NCBI GenBank assembly: GCA_003427395.1 | Contig: BFEA01000220.1 | Location: forward strand, 2,002,590 to 2,047,595 | Reading direction: 5' to 3' | From: Chara braunii | Taxonomy: Eukaryota; Streptophyta; Charophyceae; Charales; Characeae | Length of the DNA stretch: 45,006 nucleotides | Shown: positions 40,819-45,006 of the stretch, piece by piece | Numbering within the stretch: the first letter of the stretch is position 1 | Layout: each line of letters starts with the position of its first letter | Translations under genes and position numbers: made by a program | The notes under the pieces: generated by a model | The model's input: only the letters and a program-made list of their open reading frames with translations | Database searches by the model: none | Told to the model about the DNA's origin: nothing

Positions 40819-43649
40819 AATATATGCTATAAATTTATCATAAAATATGTTTTCCATGACAACCCCATCAGAATATAATTCGTGGAATTAAATAGTTGAT
40901 TGATTGACAAGGAAGCAAGGATCATCGTGAAGTTTGGATAAATTTACGAGATATAGGTGCATAGGTTGATGTTAGTTTACCTATATTTGGGCAAGATATA
41001 GACTTGTGTTGGTTTACTAGGGCTGAAATCCTATGATTTGTTTTGTTCAATCTACCTTTGACTGTTGAAAAAACATAAAATATATTTTTTAAACCACTTG
41101 TATGTTTTCGCGCTATGAAAATAAATGTGGATTGTATATCGGTGCAACTTTCGAGGCTTGATCTCAATAGAAAAATGGTTGGTGGTGTTAGCTTAAGGAC
41201 TTTCACAGCGTTTTTTTTTCCGTGGATTGCATTTTCAAACCCAGATAAAAAGTAACTTATAAGCATTGGTGGTTTAAGCAAGTATTTTATGTTTCAACTT
41301 ATGTAGGCATAAGTTTATTAACGACTTACATTATATGTATTTTCTCATAATTAACTTTTATAAACTTACATGGCAAGGTATCCACCTAATAGACGATTGT
41401 TTTTATAGGAAGCGTAGTGGTAGATCTCTCTATTTATATACTAATATTTTGTGTAAATTTGAGAAATACTACCCCTAAACCCTGTCGTTAAGGATGACAG
41501 ATGATAGTTTGGGGGGTTGAGAATTTTGAAGTTGTGCTATCAAAATCCATACGCTACAATCATTTGTTCGATGCTTTTAAAATCATCATGAGGAGGAATT
41601 AAGAAAATGTTCGGATTTTGTTATTGAAGTGGACCATGATTTTGCATTTTTGTCTAACTAAAGCCAAAAGGAGGCTGCGGTAGAAAACCGACAATATCTG
41701 ATTAACTGAAATTCACGAATTCGAAGTAAGGTTCCGGAGAGGCATTATTATTGAAACTGGTATCTTTCCCTCCATCCCCCTATACTTGGCCCCATCTATT
41801 ATTGGGGGGCGTCAGTATAGTTGCTTATGGTAAGCATGGAAAAAAAAAAAAAATGATAAAAAATATTAAACCGTCACCCTGGACCTTTAAGGGTCGGTAG
41901 TGTAAATCTATCTTCGAATGAACTCCCTTTGTGAGATGATAGCTGGGTGAGCAAAAAAAAAGAAGGTGACCACTCAGGTACCAGACCTTTGTTTTTTTGC
42001 CATCCCCCATTGTTAATTGGAATGGGTCCCTGAGTTAGTTCGTTGTCAATATTATAACGGGAAAGGGAGAGACCAGTCTGGTTAGATTGTTCGCATCATT
42101 ATGACAATGATACTGGTCCTTGAATTATTTTTTTCCCTTGATTATTTGATTATGTTTTTTGTTTCTCTCTTCCCCTCCCCCTTGCTTACTTCAATGTTTT
42201 GGAAATTTTATTATTTTGCATAACTTTCGGGTGTACTATTTTTTATTTATTTTTTTGTATGAACCTTAAGTCGTACGACAATACCTTGGTTTTATCTCTT
42301 TGAGTGAACCTGACTTGTTTAAGCTTTGGTGTTACATTGTTATGGACAAACTTTTGAGAAACTTGAAGGTATGGCTATATTATTAGAAGAAGCTTGAGGG
42401 TGTTATCCGTTTATGAGACCACAATCAACATGTGCCCGAAAGATGTGTTGAAAGCACTATCACAAACATGAGGTTGTTATAATTGTATTCTTCGAATCTT
42501 GACATTTAGTACTCACAATATACTTCGTTGAAGTTTGTTATTCCCCCCCCCCTTTCCTCCCCCGCCCCCCCCAAAAAAAACAACTTTTTATCGTTGAGTA
42601 GGAACATGCGTGTTTTCCCTCACGAAAGGTAGGTTGTTCTAATAATGGGTGAAGCATACCGCCCAAGCCTGAAATCGAAACCTCTAATTACAATAAAAAC
42701 CCAATCATGCACTCGACAAAACCAACCATCAAATCATACGAATTAACCACACTTAATCTCAATAATCTTAATCTCGCCACACTAATTGTATAAAAAATAA
42801 TAAGAGTATAATTAAAATCACCAACCACAATAAAATTTAGTTATATCAACAACAACAAATAGCTATGAAAGTCACTAATGTTTAATAATTTATTGACAAG
42901 AAAACACACCCTGCTTCATGTTTGGTAAAACTGAAAAAAAGATAAATCATAAAACATGTTTAACACCCGCAACATTTACGTTTCATCAATATTTCTTACC
43001 TGTGCACTCCCACATCAGGGTCCTCCTTGTCAACCCACCACCAGTGAAACCACCTTGTCATCCATATATCATAGTTGCCTTATGGCAAACCCTGTAGTTC
43101 AATCCAACACTAATAATTAAGGGTAAAATACATTTGTTTTTTAATTCATTGCGTTACAGAAGGCTTACTGCCCTCCATAATGATGCCTTGACAAAACAAA
43201 GCCCTCTTCTCTTTCGCAACTCACTTTGGCAGACAACCCTCCGGAATGACGGAAACATGGCGAACTGTCGGCAATAATCAATGATACAAAATTAAGGGAT
43301 GAGAGAGAGGATAACATCATAATTATTAACCAAATCACAATTCACATGCACTAAGATATGTAAATTTTATTTATCCATTCACTGACTTTAATTACTTAAT
43401 AAATTATGACAAAATAAAAACAAATTAAAACCATAAGGATTGAGAGGGTGAATAAAAAAACACAATGGAAAATTATTATGTCACTTAAACCACTAATAAC
43501 TTTGCCGAGAGAGAAAATAGTAGGCCTTGGGTAGACATGCGACCTTTCAGGAGGCCGAAACGAAACGACGGTCGCTGGTCTGATATATCAATGACAACCG
43601 TTGTCGGACTTAACCTCTATTTTTTTTTGGGTTTGGAAAAATTGTTGAT
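40819..43649. other. AT-rich intergenic stretch
   Basis: No gene supported. The longest frame, 40922-41281 on the minus strand (119 codons), has no recognisable motif and AT-driven composition. There is a C-rich run at 42543-42572. Confidence 0.5.
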
Positions 43650-43870
43650 TGCCCTATTTTTCCAACACTAGCGAAGGTACTAGCAATTTAAAGCACTAGT
43701 TTATGGCCCGAGCCAAGTTGAAAATCTGATCGAGCCTCGCATATCGTTGATGAAATATATCAGCAACACGCAACCTCCAAAAGGGCCTGCGACTGATGTT
43801 TGGCATGTACTGGTGGTTTAAGGACTTAAACCACTAGTACCTCAGCAAGTGTTGGAAAATTAGGGAAAAA
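43650..43870. mobile_element. Hairpin / inverted-repeat element, about 0.2 kb
   Basis: CCCTATTTTTCCAACACTAG with CGAAGGTACTAG at the left faces its approximate inverse (CTAGTACCTCAGCAAGTGTT then GGAAAATTAGGG) at the right. Inside the right arm, TACTGGTGGTTTAAG and CTTAAACCACTAGTA form a 14-of-15 hairpin at about 43809-43840. Related words, GGTACTAGTGGTTTAAG near 44629 and TTAAACCACCAGTACC near 44949, suggest a small family of foldback elements. No clear target duplication was found. Confidence 0.5.
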
Positions 43871-44162
43871 TGGACGTTTTTCCGTTTTCCCCGAAAAGTT
43901 CGGGGGTACTACAGGCTTGACATCAGTTGTATTTCCCATTACCCAAAAAAAGAAAAAAAAGAAAAAAAAGAAATCAAGAAAGGACGTCGAGGAAGGCCGT
44001 GAAAGAGATGTGCTGACATCAGAACTCAAAGGAACGCATCTACCCAGAAACATAGCCAGTTTTGTTTTTTGTATGTGTTTTGTTTTCTTTTTTTGGTGAT
44101 CTGCGTTTAGTGCCCTGCCAACGAGAGCCAAGGCGCATTCCACGGGCAACTGACACTTTGCA

Positions 44163-44525
44163 ACGGGGGGCGCATTCTCACTCGTACTCCAGATTCTGTA
44201 TCCTGTTGCTTTCGCGTCCAAAGTGTTGTTGTTGTTTTGTTTTATTTTCCTTTATTTTTTTTCTGTTGTTGTGATTATAGCAGGACTGCAATGGCCTTTG
44301 GGAGGGCATATTGTCACAGGTACTCTAGATTCTATATCTATTTGCTTTCACATCCAAAGAGTTGTTGCTGAATTTTTGCTTTTTTTCTTTTGTTTGTTTC
44401 TGCTGCCGTGATTTCAGCAGAGCTGTAACGCCCGTTGAAGGTGCATACTCTCACATGACCTCAAAATCTGCATCCGGCTGCTTTCACGTCCCTAGAGGTA
44501 GTTGATTTGTTTTATTTTATTTTTT
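44163..44525 (+). repeat. ~136-bp tandem repeat, about 2.6 copies
   Basis: GCATTCTCAC, GCATATTGTCAC and GCATACTCTCAC start units at about 44172, 44307 and 44443. Each continues with a TCTGTATC- or TCTGCATC-like word, TGCTTTCRCRTCC, a T-rich stretch and GTGATTNCAGCAG. Units are about 75 percent alike by eye. Confidence 0.7.
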
Positions 44526-45006
44526 TTCCCATTTCCGAAGAGAATCATAAAAGAAAACACCATGGGACCTAGGTTCGGCAACGTTCGGTGCGCAGTGAAA
44601 TTCAGGGTTGGCAAAAACAGGCTCGAAGGTACTAGTGGTTTAAGAAGACAATTTGAAAACATTACCGTTTTTTCCCTTTTCAAACTCTCATGAAAAGAAA
44701 ACTTTATGACAGTTGTACCATAGTTTGCGGTACTCATAGTCCGTCGTCATGCTCTCACCAATTCTCAGACTATCACCCCGTTTGGGACAATTAGCACGTG
44801 AGGTTTGCTTGTGGCTCACAACCTATCACAACTTCACATAAACCCTACATAATTAGCTTCAGTTCGTCATACCTTTTTTATATAATCACCATCGTATCCA
44901 GAACCCCACTCGGTTAGCCAACCCTCTCGATTGCGCTAACTCTGAAGTTAAACCACCAGTACCTTTCCCATATATGGGCCGCGGGAGCTCACAACCTATC
45001 GCAACT
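44526..45006. other. Window end, repeat fragments only
   Basis: It contains the facing copies of the GGTACTAGTGGTTTAAG word (44629 and 44949) and a direct repeat of GCTCACAACCTATCRCAACT (about 44813 and 44987). No gene seen. Confidence 0.5.

Noticed and set aside
40922-41281. 119-codon minus-strand frame as a host gene
   Set aside because: No motif, AT-driven composition and no neighbouring exon signals.
41470-41485. Telomere-type CCCTAAACCC
   Set aside because: Single short occurrence, not a repeat array.

Overview
The window looks like repeat-dominated nuclear DNA of a plant or streptophyte alga. The evidence is a Ty3/gypsy element primed by a plant-type tRNA-Asp, an L1-type LINE, a hAT-type MITE, long minisatellite arrays and AT-rich, gene-poor flanks. 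From memory only, the gag-pol resembles families abundant in the charophyte Chara. That cannot be checked here and is an inference. I found no intact host gene, no rRNA gene and no CRISPR array.

Layout. 1-3.1 kb: a decayed LINE on the minus strand with ORF1-like pieces, an AP endonuclease and the start of a reverse transcriptase. 3.8-8.8 kb: about 5 kb of an ~80-bp minisatellite in two arrays of opposite orientation that meet near 5.64 kb. 9.06-9.73 kb and 35.97-36.3 kb: two halves of a decayed unknown gene, split by the main element. 9,732-35,969: one very large Ty3/gypsy LTR retrotransposon with TGTCG...CGACA termini, a GCGG target duplication, a tRNA-Asp primer binding site, broken gag-protease-RT, then RNase H-integrase. 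36.3-45 kb: AT-rich DNA with a diverged LTR relic (37.0 kb), a hAT MITE with perfect 8-bp target duplications (40.05-40.81 kb), a hairpin element (43.7 kb) and a ~136-bp tandem repeat (44.2 kb).

The most interesting object is the retrotransposon. After correction for visible assembly faults both LTRs come to about 6.67 kb. Each LTR carries coding-like frames of its own: ORF A (about 170 codons), ORF B (183 codons, intact in both LTRs) and a weaker ORF C. Each LTR also holds a tRNA-like cassette with A box, B box and T-run, many short perfect hairpins, a TATA box and a ~55-bp minisatellite. The TATA position would put ORFs A-C in R/U5, upstream of the primer binding site. ORF A and gag begin directly after good splice-acceptor sequences, and ORF B after CAG in two of three copies, so a shared spliced leader is plausible. 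A diverged third copy of this LTR sits inside pol, where it replaces the RT thumb/connection region and supplies an in-frame ATG to the RNase H-integrase frame.

Quality caution: the 3' LTR contains two Nextera/Tn5 adapter sequences, each followed by a duplicated segment. Both LTRs share an identical pattern of Ns, and the 5' LTR has an N-joined ~0.93-kb duplication. Some of the structure is therefore artefact, and long reads should arbitrate.
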